From Inonotus obliquus (taxonomy: Eukaryota; Basidiomycota; Agaricomycetes; Hymenochaetales; Hymenochaetaceae), in assembly GCA_032164295.1 (NCBI GenBank), contig JAJHTX010000003.1:2356001-2420000 (forward strand): a stretch of 64,000 bases of DNA, in the 5' to 3' direction. A program made the translations under genes and the position numbers. Shown here piece by piece: positions 34,796 through 47,583 of this stretch. Under the pieces are notes generated by a model. The model was not told where the DNA came from and ran no database searches. It saw only the letters and a list, made by a program, of their open reading frames with translations. The number at the start of each line of letters is the position of its first letter. Positions within the stretch are counted from its first letter, which is position 1.

Positions 34796-35328
34796 TCCTT
34801 TGCAACCTGGTAAGACACAAGAAAGCTGAACATTCTTGTCTTCTCATGCAACATGGTATATACAGTTATAAGAAGCTGCCGACCCTGTAGATGACTAACT
34901 TGAAAGGAGGTGCCTCATGTCTCGAGATTGGGTGATTCCGAGCGCGAACCCTTCAGGTTTCTGATCGCCTTTGTGCTCAATACAAAGGGAATTGATAATC
35001 GCTCTCCTTGGCTTATACCGTAGTCCCGCTGCCCCTTAACGTCATAACCAGGGAATTGATAAGATTGAAATGAGAATATGCACGAAAACTCGACTGCACA
35101 TGCTATATGTCGAAATAAGAATAGACCCTTCTCACAGTAAGGAATGAGGAGATTAAGAAAGCAATCATATTAATAGTCGAAGGGGAAGAGAAAAGCGAAT
35201 ACATATGACCAAAGTTCATAAACAAAGTCCTCCGTGGGTGGTATCATCAGAAAGTGCCGAATCCGGTGACATGCTGATTTACATTGAGGTACGATCGGTA
35301 CATTAGTACATCTACCCCTGAGTATGTT
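34796..35328. other. Intergenic region SDR copy 2 / clathrin
   Basis: About 530 bases holding the SDR copy 2 promoter and the clathrin 3' UTR. Nothing else seen. Confidence 0.4.
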
Positions 35329-38300
35329 TCACATATAACGCACCGATGGAATTCCAGTTTGCATGGGCATACCCGTGCCGTTTACCATCACCGGAGGACC
35401 TTGAGGGTAGCCGTTGCCCTGGGTTAGTAATAACCGGTTGCCGAATCCACCCGGAGGGATGATCGATGCCTCCTCTTCGGCCTGCTCTTTCTTTGATGTC
35501 TTGGTCGAAAGTTCTTGGACCTGCTTCTCCAGAGCTGCCATCTTCTGAACCAAGGATCGTTGTGATTGGATCTTATATGGCATAAAGAAGTCGTTAAGGC
35601 CATGCTGCCAGGACAACTCCTCGACGAAATCTGGGCTTAACAAGTCAAAGCACATGTATAACATGGCCGCGAAGCATTCCTTATTCCCGATGTCAACGAA
35701 ATAGGATAGCAATTCTTCGGCGACCTCCTTGTCGCCCGAGTAAGCCGCTGTCTGCATCGCATCTTTGAAGAGCTTGTCTTGCTTCGATAAGGAGATCGAT
35801 TCTTCCCACTTGCCATTTTTCTGTCCGCAATAGGAGTTAGACAAAAGCACAGCATGATAAGGCAACTATACAACGAACCTTGTACAAATGAGCGGCCAGT
35901 CTACGGAACTCAAGCAACTCATGTTTTTCTAAGCGCTTCGCAAGCTGGATGTTGTTGAAATTATCAAAGCTATCTATTGAATCGCGGAGGGTCTTGTAGT
36001 CTTCCTCTTCAATCAGTAGGTCGTTGTAAGCTTCATTCACAGCCTCAATATTAAGCTACAGAGGCAATTAGCATCCGGACTCAGAACTGACCAAGTCTTG
36101 AATTGACTTACCTCTTGCACAGCGATTAAGTAAGGCTTGATGAGAGGTACGTTATCGCTTCTCTGGAAGATCCGTACTACTCGAGTGTGGTCTATCCGAG
36201 GTGACAACACCGTCAGAAGGTCATTGAGTAACATCGGTTGCTCCTGCAGATAGAACGAGAGAGCTTTGTAGTAACTGGACAACGTATCAGCCTTGTTTTG
36301 CGGCGCTCGAACTATCAAACTCACATTTCCACATTCGCGACACGGACAACGACATCCTTGAATTGGTTGTGCTCCCATGCGTCAGCGGATCGCTCCATCA
36401 TGGCAAGCGCAGCGTTATCCTAGACTACTATTCAGATGATGTTCGAACAGCTAAAAAGCAACACTCACAAACTCGTCGTACTTCACATACAAGTATACCA
36501 ACTCTGGCCAGAGGTGCGCTTTCTCTGTTGCCTTTATGACCTTCGGAATGTTGATACGCGAGACAAACAGCTTCAAGTGCTCCATGACTAATGGGCGAGC
36601 GTTAGTTTCCACGGTGTCTTGGGTTAGTTTTCAGAAACGTACGCTTCTCTGGTCGGTATCTACTGTAAAGAATCGCCAGCTCAGTGAAAATGCCCATCTA
36701 AGACCACAATCAGTCCCATTGCTAACAGAATCCGCGAATATAAACGAACGTACATGAGCTCGCTCCAAACTCAAGCCCGCCTCCATCAGAGCAAGAACCT
36801 CGTCAAAGTACCCACGACGCTCGTACGATTGAAGAATGCCAGGTAATTCTTCCTAGAATCAGACCAAGTTGATGAGTCTGTAAGACGAGTCGATAGGGGT
36901 TAACATACCGCATGCACGATGATGTTAAGACCACAAATCTGTGCTAGACGGAATTCGGCCTTTTCTAAACATGCAGCGTGTACCTGCTTCCAAACCCTTG
37001 AAAGTTATTCAGCGGATAGGAAGCCTACATTTCCTATGGACGCTTACTGGGTATTGCCGGCTTTTCGTGCACTCTCGACAGCTGCTTGATTCTCTCCCAG
37101 GTAAATAAGGGTCGTCGCAAGTCGTGCCCAATTTGATATGCTCGTGAAGAGAAGTTTCGCCGCTTGGTACAGTTCGTCGTCGAAGCACTTTTCTCCTACC
37201 TCAAGAATATCCGCAACGTTCGTCATGGAGAGGAAGTCCTCCATATCGTGTAGGCGATCCGTCTTCGCGTACGCGTGAGCGAGCTCGGTATCGATCTTTG
37301 GTTCACGAAGCGTCTTCCGCGCCATTTGAAGGTATCGGACGAGATCATCATGCTTGTCTGCACGAGTCGCAATCTCAATAACCTCCAAGAAGTTTGAGGG
37401 ATCCTCGGCTTTGATATACGAATCTGTAAATGTGAGTGTTAGTAGCCATATACACACGGGATGTCGTTCGCATTACCGATTGAGTCCTTGATGCGAAGTC
37501 CATCAAGCTGGGCTTTGGCAAGACGGCTCCAGACTTCCGGCCTGTTCACCTTCGTCGCGTATTCGAGACCACGGTCAATACTGACGATGTGTTCGACCAG
37601 GACATTGATCGCATTTGCATGCTGCTCGTATTTCTTAAAGATCAAGAACGCTTCCTCGTAGAGTCCATGGTCGATCGCAATCTTTGCGATTTCGCCGACA
37701 TCGTAATTCTCGAGCTTGTTGATATAGTTGACGACTTTGCCCTTATCAGCTCTGATTGCAGTGAGCATAAGGAGATTCTGTAAGTTCTTGTTGTCACTAA
37801 ATGGCGAAGGCTCGAGAATAATCTTCTCCAAAAGCTCAATGAGTTCAATGGGAAGATCCGCCGAAATGAAAGCTTTGACGGTGACGGAGACATCATCAGG
37901 GTCGGTGCACTCTGGGATTGCCGTCGCAATAATCTATTGGTGAATCAGCTTGCGGAACTTAAGAAACTTCAACACTAAAACGCACCTGATCAACCAGTTG
38001 GCGGCGACAGACATTATCGGGGACGAGGACTTGTGCCCAAAGATCGAGCTGACGTCTCTTGACAAGATACCGAGCTTGCTGCTTGAACATCGAGTTTTCG
38101 TTCGTAATGGCAATGAGTTCGTCATCACAGAACCCTTTAGCATATGCAATGTATGCGAGGTATGGATCCCGTTTTTCGCAGAACTTGCCGACTACCAACG
38201 GCTCGTATAGCTGCAAAAGTAATCAGTGAAATGGCACTAGACGATATCAGGAATTCTCACGTTGTTTTCCTTGAGGAATGCCTCAGGATTGTTATTACTG

Positions 38301-41257
38301 TCAATGTAGATCTTCGCAATCGCGTTATAGACAGCAGAGTCTTGACTGCCTGCTTGAACACGGGCTTCAAGCCAAGGTAGAATCAACTTCAACCGATTGC
38401 GCGACTCTACCTCTTGAACTAGTTCGTCAATGGGGAAGTTGCCCGTAACCGATGCAAGCAGGCCCTTGATTGTCGTCTCATCGCAATCCACATCCAGCAG
38501 CCCCCCGATGACTTGCGGCGTACGCGCAGAGTTCACTTGCTGGACGTACACTTCAATGAACTTCAACAAGCCATTTTGATACAAATAGAGAACAAGATCG
38601 TGCACGAAGTCGAACCGGTCACAGACGATGATAAGCGGTAGTTGATCCTGCAGTTTCGCCTCCTTGAGGAAGTTCTTGACCTTCTCCGGATTGTAGAAGT
38701 TACTCTCACGACAGATACGTTCAACTTCGCGGATCTGGCCTGTTCGCGTGGCAGCCTGGATGTACTTGAAGTGAACTTCTGGATCCTGGCTGAGATTGAC
38801 GATTGAACCCAAATAGTAATAGAGTCCTTCAAAACTCTTGAACGACTCAAACAGCTCGATGAGCTTGACCGGACCAAGAATGTCGGAGTATTTGGTAGCG
38901 ATCTGCACTGCGACCTGCAGGTTTTGTCGGATATTGATACGCAGCATCTCTTGCAAGCAAACAAAGGATTGTTCAGTCGTCAGCCTGCTGAAGTACTCGA
39001 CGAGCCACTGAACAAAGACATTAGCATAGACGGACTGGCGAAGTGGGCTAACTCAACGCACGTCTGGCTGTAACACATTCGTGTGAACGATGGTCCGTTT
39101 GATATCATTGATGTCCTCGTAATGTTCCAAGGCTCTCTGTAGTAAACCAGCACGTTCACACAGGTTCGCAATCCTTGGTCGGTCGTAGTGAGAAAACATC
39201 TCATTTCCGAGGATTGCGTCGGCAACTTGGGGTGCATGAATAAGGTTCATCTCCAGCAAGCGTGTCTGCAAGTGGCCCTGCTCTGGCTTGTTGTCCTTCA
39301 AAGCGTCAAGAAGGAAGGAGGTCGCTGGCTGAATCATGTTCTGAGACATGAAAATATCTACGACCTGTAAGTCATAGCGAATAAATATAACGTCTTACGA
39401 AAAATAGGAAAGGAGCACACACTCGATCAATGTCGACTAATGGTCCGGACTCGTCATTCACCAGCTGAGAAGCAAATTCTGCGCCCTTGTCCGGGTTAGT
39501 GCGCATGATATGCTGCAGGAGGGCCGTGTAGTCAGGAGTATATCCGACCTTCTTCGAGTACAGAACGATTTTGTCAAATTGTCCTGTTTCGGCAAAGCAC
39601 GCGACGACTTTATTGGGAACATTGGCCCGCAAGTAAACACTGAGGGCAAGAGTCATATCATGCAATCGGACAATGTCACCCAGCTCCTCGCTGCAGGTGA
39701 GCTTGTTCTCCTTCAGCCATTTCTCCAGGAGCTGCTTACGGCCCTGTTGCAAGACAGGACGTGCCAGTTCGAGTGATTCCAGCTGGTTTAGCTCTCCTTT
39801 CTCTAATAGGATACCGAAATATTGGAGAATAGGCGATAGTCCACCGGGTGGAGCTGGTGCTGTTTTGAAAGCCTCGATTGTCTGCGCCGTCCGCAAGATT
39901 CCGCGAGGTGAATTCGCGGCGATTTTCGCAGCTTCGTTAAATTGTCCACTTTGGAATAGTGCTTGATACTGCTTGACATACAAGTCATCCGCACCGGGCA
40001 GGTTCGCGCGGCTCGCGAGCTTGAAAGCGAGCTCAGTGTTGTTGAGAGTGCCGAGAATGTAAGGGATGATAGCACTTTCATCGACGCTGACGCTAAGTAC
40101 TTGACCCTTCCTGTTGACCCCGATAATTCCGTTTGTTACTTCATGCTCAGCGGTGACGAAGATAGTTTCTCCGCTAATCCGGTTCATGTAGACGCAAGCA
40201 CCGGATTCAAGGTCGTATAGATGGATGAAGCCGAATTTTGTCACCAGAAAAGCGATGCCATGCTTTTTCGAGACTTGCATAGCTACTGGGAAATCGTTTG
40301 TTGCCTCTGGAGGAAAGAACACGTCCACGGCCTTCTTCTGGAATACGGGATCGGCTGCCTGGTGGTCAATTTCAACAATGTGAAGCTGCGGAGAGCATAC
40401 GATTAGATGCGATTTTTTAAGGCTACAATTTCCGTACCTTAGCTCCAGTGGCAGTCCTCACAGCGAAAGTGAAAAGTTTCGTGGGGTGCTGATGACCGTC
40501 AAGTTTCAGCTCCGCAAACGCAGCAGCGTGACCTTCGATAGGCTGGGAAACCGATCGTTCTATGCTGTAGAGCTGCATAGCACCCTTAACTTTGAAGGCG
40601 GAAGGGTTTGTCGTGTTACCCGCGATTCCAATGAGTACCATCCACTTCCCATCGCCTGACAAGCGATAGTTGATGATTTGTGCACCAGCAAGCGTCGCAT
40701 GTCTGTCAAAGACCTTCGTAGGTGGTGAGGTCTGGTCGGAAATAGACCAGTGGTAGACAGCAGTATCCGTGACCATCCCAATTGACGATTCTGTCACCCA
40801 CTTCCAGAACACGACGTCCTCATTATTAATATGAGATTTGACTTTTTGTTTCGTTTCGATATTGAAGACCTGCAGAGTCCTCGCAGCTATAATAATCAGA
40901 GATGCATGTTAACAATGTGAGTGAGTACGAAATAGGTGGAACGGACACTTCAGAGCCAGAATCTTCTTATTAGGATGCATTATTGCGGAGTCGGCAGTGA
41001 TCGGTCGACGGAGAACATTATTCGCGTCCGCGAGGTCAATGATGACAACCTGGTTCTGCTCATTGACCTTCTCGCGCACACAAATGAAATGGTCGCTCTC
41101 AAGGGTCAAGGTCTGTAACACGTATTGATCATGAAAAACGCGTCGTTGTGCCAAAGGGCAGAGTGAGATTTACCTGAAAAGAAATTGAAGCTGGCTGAAT
41201 GCCAATACTAGAGAGTTGCAGGTGCTCGCAAAACGTGATGGGCTTCGTCGCTGCCAT
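35329..41257 (-). CDS. CHC1: Clathrin heavy chain
   Basis: Clathrin heavy chain forms the triskelion coat of Golgi, endosomal and plasma-membrane vesicles. Seventeen exons cover the frame: 41174-41257, about 40949-41112, 40438-40886, 39423-40385, 39062-39364, 38261-39007, 37986-38210, 37477-37933, 37048-37423, 36909-36996, 36754-36852, 36643-36697, 36469-36587, 36325-36419, 36112-36274, 35879-36055 and 35329-35820. That is roughly 1690 residues, the normal size. The N-terminal propeller starts [15 protein letters not shown]; the linker reads [20 protein letters not shown]. The repeats of the leg follow, up to a trimerisation end rich in [18 protein letters not shown] and a Gly/Pro/Met tail. 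All junctions are in phase except exon 2/3 (see findings). Confidence 0.96.
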
Positions 41258-41470
41258 TTTGGCTGGAGTGGATGCCTGGCGGCGTTGACGAAGTCTTTTG
41301 AAAGAGGGACAAGCGAAAGTGGTGAACGGGCGAACAGACAGTCGCGAGCTGTGCGTGTCTACGTAGATCTCCTTATAAAGTAGTGTATTCTCACACATTT
41401 GAATATTAGAGTTGAGCAACTTCAATATTTCCGATTATTAGTGAATTATTCTATCATAACTGATACAAAA

Positions 41471-42594
41471 TCATTCTTCGGCTAGAGCCAACGCTTGTTC
41501 AACGTCATCATCGATGGCCAACGTTGCCGGAGGCGGGTTGTTCCCATAGTACAATCGTTGGACAAGAATAGCTAGAATTCTATGGGTTGGAAAGATTGCC
41601 ACTCGAGAACATTTATCACTCACCGCAGTCTATTGACAATTGGAAGATACCGCAAATCTTGAATTGTAGAGGAGAGCCTTGAAGGAAGAAATAGACAGTC
41701 CTGTTGGAGTATTGTGAGTGATGAACTAGCGGATTGGCGTCTCACCCAGACCTACTTATACGCATCACCAGCAAGCCACCCAAGAAGAGTAGAAGCTCGA
41801 AAGCCATACAGCGACTTTTGCTTTCGGTTGCTAAGTTCAATTGTCAAATAAGAACTGATTGAATTCTCTCCGTTACATACCTCAGGAATTGTGGAATGGG
41901 AAGTGTACTCTCAAGACCCAATGCAAGGAATCCGAGAGTATTAATGAAAAGGTCTGAGCGGCCGAATATTAAGAAGAGGATGGCTTGCACTAGGCTGCAT
42001 TATTGATGAGTCTTTCCGATGAATAACGAAACCGGGATGATAAGGGACTCATACATCATGCCAGCCAAGAACTCAATATGTTGCACATATGTCGGCCATT
42101 GCCAGAACGAGAATGGCCTTGCAGACATCCCGACGTTCTCGGGGCTATATCTGGGTCGGTAAATCATACAGATGTACAATAACGCCAGCTAATGCGTAAG
42201 CCCTCAGTCTTGGCTTGATTTTCTTACCCAGATAGCCAAGTTTCGTACCTGAGCAAGAATCATCAAAATGGATTGAAGTAGTAGAGCGAGTTCAAAGCGG
42301 TTCCCGAGCCAGAAGAATAGACGAGTAATATTCGCGATGAGTCTGTTGGTCACGTTATTAGATTTTTTCTCGAAGTAAGGTGATAATAAACGTACAATAC
42401 GCCACACACGTCCCGAGAGAATCCCGTTGAATCCCTACACGGCGCATCAAACATGAACTTAGCGGAACCTTATGTTGAACGTTTAGGTAGACGTACTTTT
42501 TCCGCACAATAGAATAAGTCTGATCTGCATAAACAAGAGGCGGCCCAACGGCCATCCCCACTGACGACAATACTCGAAGCCATTCGGGAACCAT
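41471..42594 (-). CDS. PQ-loop repeat membrane protein (SLC66A2/ANY1-like)
   Basis: Eight exons (42497-42594, 42396-42434, 42249-42342, 42055-42188, 41881-41994, 41756-41830, 41624-41700, 41471-41571) give 243 residues. Two PQ-loop-type repeats are visible: one near STGFSRDVCGVLLIANITRL with FELALLLQSILMILAQ, and a second near LGLESTLPIPQFLSNRKQKS with YGFRASTLLGWLAGDAYK. About seven hydrophobic segments fit the family topology. The yeast relative Any1/Cfp1 opposes flippase-deficient phenotypes at Golgi and endosomes; animal SLC66A2 is similar (family knowledge). The C-terminus is short and acidic (DDDVEQALALAEE). It sits just upstream of clathrin on the same strand; both act in Golgi/endosome traffic, though adjacency may be chance. 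Confidence 0.85.
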
Positions 42595-43043
42595 GATAAC
42601 GTCGAGAGAGAAGGAGGAAGAGTCGGGACAGGCTGGTGATGCGCGTGCGCGTCATCAAATCACATACACGTGACGGTCGCACTCCATTTCATCAGTGTAG
42701 GCTCATAGATTAATGAAAACCATTATATTCGACCGAGGAAAGCATAGAAACTTGATTAGACGAGTATACAGGTACGATGGAATAACCTTGATACATGCAA
42801 CAGTGACATTTACTACTGAGTACAATGAGCCGGATGAGGAGCGTATAAAAAGCAATGTGAGCGACCGAAAGACAAAGCTACCCATGGAAATAGAGGATGG
42901 TTAAAACTAAATGTCCCGCAGTAATGGTGTCAACATACAAGAAAGAGGACCCAGAAAATAGACAAGTAGGACACAAGGCAATTAGAATTTACGCACCGAA
43001 GCAGACAGCGAGGAGACATGAAGAATAGAGAAAGTACGGTACT
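42595..43043. other. Intergenic region PQ-loop gene / RHO3
   Basis: About 450 bases with only short frames; holds the PQ-loop promoter and the RHO3 3' UTR. Confidence 0.4.
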
Positions 43044-44191
43044 CTAGCATATGACGCAACCTCCTCCTTGATTCTTGTTACGGGAGCTTATTGATACCCG
43101 GGCGGCCTCGTAGAATACCTCCGTTACTCCACGATTGTGCTTTGCACTGCATTCTAATGACCAAGTACCATTGAATACACGTTCCGCTTAGGGGAGGAAC
43201 AACAGAAGAGGAACTCACCAAGATATCGAGACGCTCGTATCCGTCGGGCAACCTGGAGCCCCTCTTCATACTGCACAGGATGAGCACCATATCTAGCCAA
43301 CCGCTCTCTAACAATCTGATCGTCCCTCAGGTCACACTTCAAAGCTAGTTATTCCTCCGTGAGCAAATATCACCTAGCACGAGGACGACAAGCAACACAC
43401 CGACGAGAACCAGCTAGGTACAGCCGTGTAAGCCCATGCGCCAGTAAACAGATCATGGAACACACCTTTACGCCAGGACAATATTCAACAATTTCTTCGA
43501 TCCACTGAAGACGTGCAAGTAAGCAAAGACACGTCGGGAGTATCAGATAAGCATGAAGGCTTACTTTCGACTCGACGTTTTCGAGTGACGTTGGGTTATC
43601 AACCTTTCCAATATAAGCTTCTCTAGACCGCGCGAGCAAAATTTAAACGGAGCTCACCGAGAAACAGACGAGTATAACGTGCGTTTCTGCGTAACTCAAA
43701 GACCGTAACCGGTCAAACTCTTCCTGCCCTGGAACAAACAATTAATCTTCAAACAACAGAGCCACCTTCATGCTGCTTATCCTACCCGCTGTGTCCCAAA
43801 GACTCATTTCGATAAAGTGACCATCTACAAACATGTCTTGAACATAGTTCTCAAAGACAGTAGGCTCACTGTGAACAAACGCGAAACGTCAGCCCAATAG
43901 AGTCCCAGAAAGAGACAGGAGACACACTAGACTTGAGTGAAGAAACCGCGAGTAAAGACATTCAACAGCGACGTCTTGCCTATGAGTAGATTCATGAGCA
44001 AGCGCCTCCACGTCTTTGTGAGCTTCGCACATACCACAGGCGCCATCGCCGACGACCACTGCTTTCCGTTGTATCTAGACGCCGCAGTGCGCGTGAGATG
44101 ATCTTCAAACAAGAGTGTGACAACGTTCCGAACGCACTGGCTTGTTTCGTCCAAAGGAAGCACCGACGGAAGACTCCCCGCAAAGAGACAT
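43044..44191 (-). CDS. RHO3: Rho-family small GTPase, Rho3-like
   Basis: Ten small exons (44138-44191, 44035-44074, 43928-43979, 43786-43868, 43658-43728, 43565-43603, 43466-43504, 43401-43413, 43219-43344, 43044-43153) give 208 residues. GTP-binding motifs in order: GDGACGKTS (P-loop, split by an intron), [10 protein letters not shown] (switch I), [13 protein letters not shown] (switch II; EEF is typical of Rho3, against EDY in Rho1/Cdc42), [11 protein letters not shown] and ECSAKH. The C-terminus GGGCVIC is a CaaX box for prenylation. Rho3 directs polarised secretion and actin cables in fungi. Exon 8 is only 13 bp. Its neighbours include a RhoGAP (BEM3-like) about 8 kb away. Confidence 0.92.
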
Positions 44192-44484
44192 GATGAGAAC
44201 GGGCACCGAGTATTATAAGATCGACGACAAAGAGCAAAGAAATATTGTCAGAGCACTGCACGTTGTGGTTCGTCACACCCAGACGTGTTGCTATAATAGG
44301 GAAAGCGGGGGCACATGTGCATCACGTGTTGCCTTATTTCATTTCATTTTTTTCCCAAAAAGTTACAAGATGAGCATTTCCTTGTGCATTAGTGTTATAC
44401 ATGCTTCGAACCCTCCGTGTCACAGCGAGAATTACAGCAGAAAAACAGTAACACAGTCTCCATATCGAGCATAGAGGATAAATC

Positions 44485-46863
44485 TTACTTCCGCTTTTCC
44501 GCCTTGGCAAGTATGGCAAGAATCTTCGGCACTTGCAAGCCTGACGACAAATTCAGCTTCAATTACCTGGACGAGACGTTAATCTAAACACGCACCGTAC
44601 AATGGACGATCGTTCCCCAGTATGGCTATTTCTCTTAGGTACTCTAGCCCAGACTCAATACTCTCCAACCGCTTGAGAGATTCAGGAGTTTGTGGTCCTT
44701 TCCTTCCTCGAATGGCCTCCCTCGTAAACAACGACGCTAGAATCATACCAGTTGTCTGGATTGCGAGAGATGAGTTTCGAAATATACGAGACAAAATACG
44801 ATGATCTTACCCCGAGCACAGGATCTAATAATCCCACTTCCACTCCCGCCCTCGGTACTCGGGCAATTTGGTGGGCGGCTTCAAGACAGATATCCGATTC
44901 TACTTGGTTACCACTCCCCTCCTCCGCCCAGACCTCATGAAGGCAGATGATTGATGTGTTTGCAAGATTCTGCACGACGTAAACAGTTCGTCGAGCATCT
45001 GACGATGTAACATGTTCCTCCAAATTTTCCACAGGGGGAAGAGACGCCCTGAATTTGTCCAGGAATACTGAAAAAGCTCTCATGTCCCGTTCGATGCTGT
45101 CTCGCTTAGAGGATCCGGGTTGACCTAATGGCGAGGACGAAGATTACTGAGTCCAAAATTTGATGCGTACGTAACAAAGTACACACTTGCTTTCCATGCG
45201 GCAGTCAGCTTCGTCACTCGTTCGTGGGCTGCAGAAGCTTTGACCCGCAACGAAGCAAATGACGAATCTCTGACACCCTCTGGCGGTGGTTCTCCGCACA
45301 GAAAACGTTGTATTGTTCTGTCGCAATGTGAGAAGGCTGGCAGATCCGCGTTCATATCAGCCTAGAAGATGAATGAGGCCATAATAGTGGAGGGAGACTA
45401 AAATGACGAGGCTAACCATTTCGTACTCGTGCATATCCCATGGCCAAGGCGTGTCGATCTGAGTTCCATGTGCGGGGTCATCGGACATGATACGCGGGTT
45501 GCCGACCACGCTCCAACATCGATCGATATTATAGACCGACCAGAAGACACTAACACGTTCACCAAATTCTACCCATGTCTTCACGGGAGGCAATGTCTGT
45601 GCAAGAGGACTGAGACTAGAAGCAAACATTGAATGTAGAGGACGGGACGGTGACGCGAAAGATTGGAGGGAAATGCGATGAAACCCATAGCTCACGGCGA
45701 CTGAGACTGCCGCATTTGCGTGATAGCGCCCTTCGAGAATGCGGCCATGAGTAAAGAGGTACTGTGCGATGAGTACCTCAGCCTGCATCACGTGTAGGAC
45801 TCTTATGGGGAATGCATCCTGAAGTAACGTGAAAGTCAGCAAGATGCTAACAACGAGTATCATGTCCGTTACATCACTGGGATTACCCATGCCACCACCG
45901 ATCTCTGTCTGAAGTATGCTAATCGCGCGTTGCAGATAGTTGATCTCACGCTTCTGTAAACTCGGTTCCTTTGAGAGTCGCAATGCCCAAAGGTAGATAG
46001 CATTCATGAGGCCGTGATGAGGGTACGTGGGGTGGCTGCGTTCGGTCGCGAGGAAATTCAGGAAACGCGTAATATTAAGAGCAAATCCTAATTGTTGTGA
46101 GTTGGGGAGGAAGATGCGCACACTTGGGAGAAATGTGTAAGATAATAGAGTCTCCAGATGGTGAACTGAACCTCACAGCATATTCGCCATATCAGGCGGA
46201 GGTTCTTCAAGTTCCCACCAGGCCGAGGATTCCTGAGTGCCTTCAGGGGACTCTGATCCGGATCGTATTACATTATCGACTGGACTTTCTTCAGAGTCAG
46301 AAGCGACTGGATTGTCTTGCACAACCGGCTTAATATCTACGTCTGACGTGTCCAGAGTACCCACGCTTGCAGACTTAGCGACGCATGGAGTTCCCATAGG
46401 ATATGGGTCACGAAGCGGGAGCGTTTGAGCCCGTCTCTTGCTAGAAGTGGGGTTTTCAAGTTCCTTAACGCGCGCCTGAAGTCGCGCCAACGTCTCTTCC
46501 AGAATTTGAGTTCGAGTCGGCCCCGAGGTAGTATCCGTATATTCACAATCGTCTGTTCGATTTCGAGCGGTGCACTGCGTACAAATCGGACGCATGCCAT
46601 CACATTTCTAGTGGATCCGGTCAGAATAACCTGACAGCATTTTTTGACGAACTGGAAAGACATGCCATCTTTCTGCGTCTACGCCAAGCTGAGAAAAGTA
46701 CACAGCAAACTTAAACAAGAGCGCACCTGCAGCCTAAACAAGCCTTCCCGCGTTGCAAAGCTTCGTGGGCACTGCTTGCGATTCTGTTTGAATTGTACAG
46801 TTTGGCATCGTCGCTAGTGACGACAATGAATCCATCGCCTCTAGCGGACCGCGGATTTCTCAT
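44485..46863 (-). CDS. Zn2Cys6 fungal-specific transcription factor
   Basis: Eight exons (46727-46863, 46666-46678, 46177-46607, 45417-46122, 45187-45361, 44811-45124, 44596-44755, 44485-44540) give 663 residues. The binuclear zinc cluster is CLGCRRRKMKC then DGMRPICTQC and TARNRTDDCEY, with ideal Cys spacing. It is followed by a coiled-coil dimerisation stretch (QILEETLARLQARVKELEN), an acidic linker and a fungal_trans middle domain (HGLMNAIYLWALRLSKEP; VFWSVYNIDRCWSVVGNP). The cluster forms only if exon 2 (13 bp) ends at a GC donor, a GC-AG intron. Target genes are unknown; the adjacent serine dehydratase is on the same strand, and nothing links them beyond position. Confidence 0.9.
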
Positions 46864-47583
46864 TCTTCATGACAAAGGCACAGCAAACGAATATAAGCGC
46901 CCGGAGAGAATTTGAAGAAAACATTGGGTATTATTTGTCACTCACTTCAATGATTCGAATAGGAGGTATGTGTTGATTGTAATACCTCGAACTCAAGCGT
47001 TCTTCAGAAAGTAGCTCGTCAGTGATTTCTTGTGTTCTGTAATTGTGGTCCTAAACAGCTGACGGTCTCATTTGGCGTGACTGTGGTTCAAGGCGAGATG
47101 CGTGTATTAATTCTATGTACACGGGAAATCCGCTTAATAGACGTTTCCTCGCAACGATTACGAGAACACTCACGATGAAGGCGAGGTGAGTACAACTCCC
47201 GCGGTCTCAAAGTTCCGATCTGAGAACGGCTCACAGTAGTGGGAATAACAGCCAAGGGGCGACGATGGATGTAAAAGGGAAAGTTTGGAGCCAAGCGATA
47301 TCGAGACCTATGATCGACATGGTTACGTTACCATCAAATCTATACATGCAGTACGCTGGGATCTAGATTCGGAAATCTAAGAATAGACCGTAGATAATCT
47401 AGTTATGTTAGAATTAAGAGAGGAAGTTAAAAGCAAGCAAGGTCTAACTGTGAATCGGTGGAGGGATATAAAGTACACTGCAAGCGAAAGGAAAGTTCAA
47501 GTGTGACAAGTTCCGTGTCTATTGACTAATCCTGACTAATCTTGTTCGGAATATGTTTCGTCCTCAACTATTGTAAATGTAGT
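46864..47583. other. Intergenic region upstream of the zinc-cluster gene
   Basis: About 720 bases between the transcription factor start and the serine dehydratase stop. Short frames only; presumably the factor's promoter. Confidence 0.4.

Noticed and set aside
37950..40220. Plus-strand frames opposite clathrin
   Set aside because: Antisense to strongly conserved clathrin sequence.
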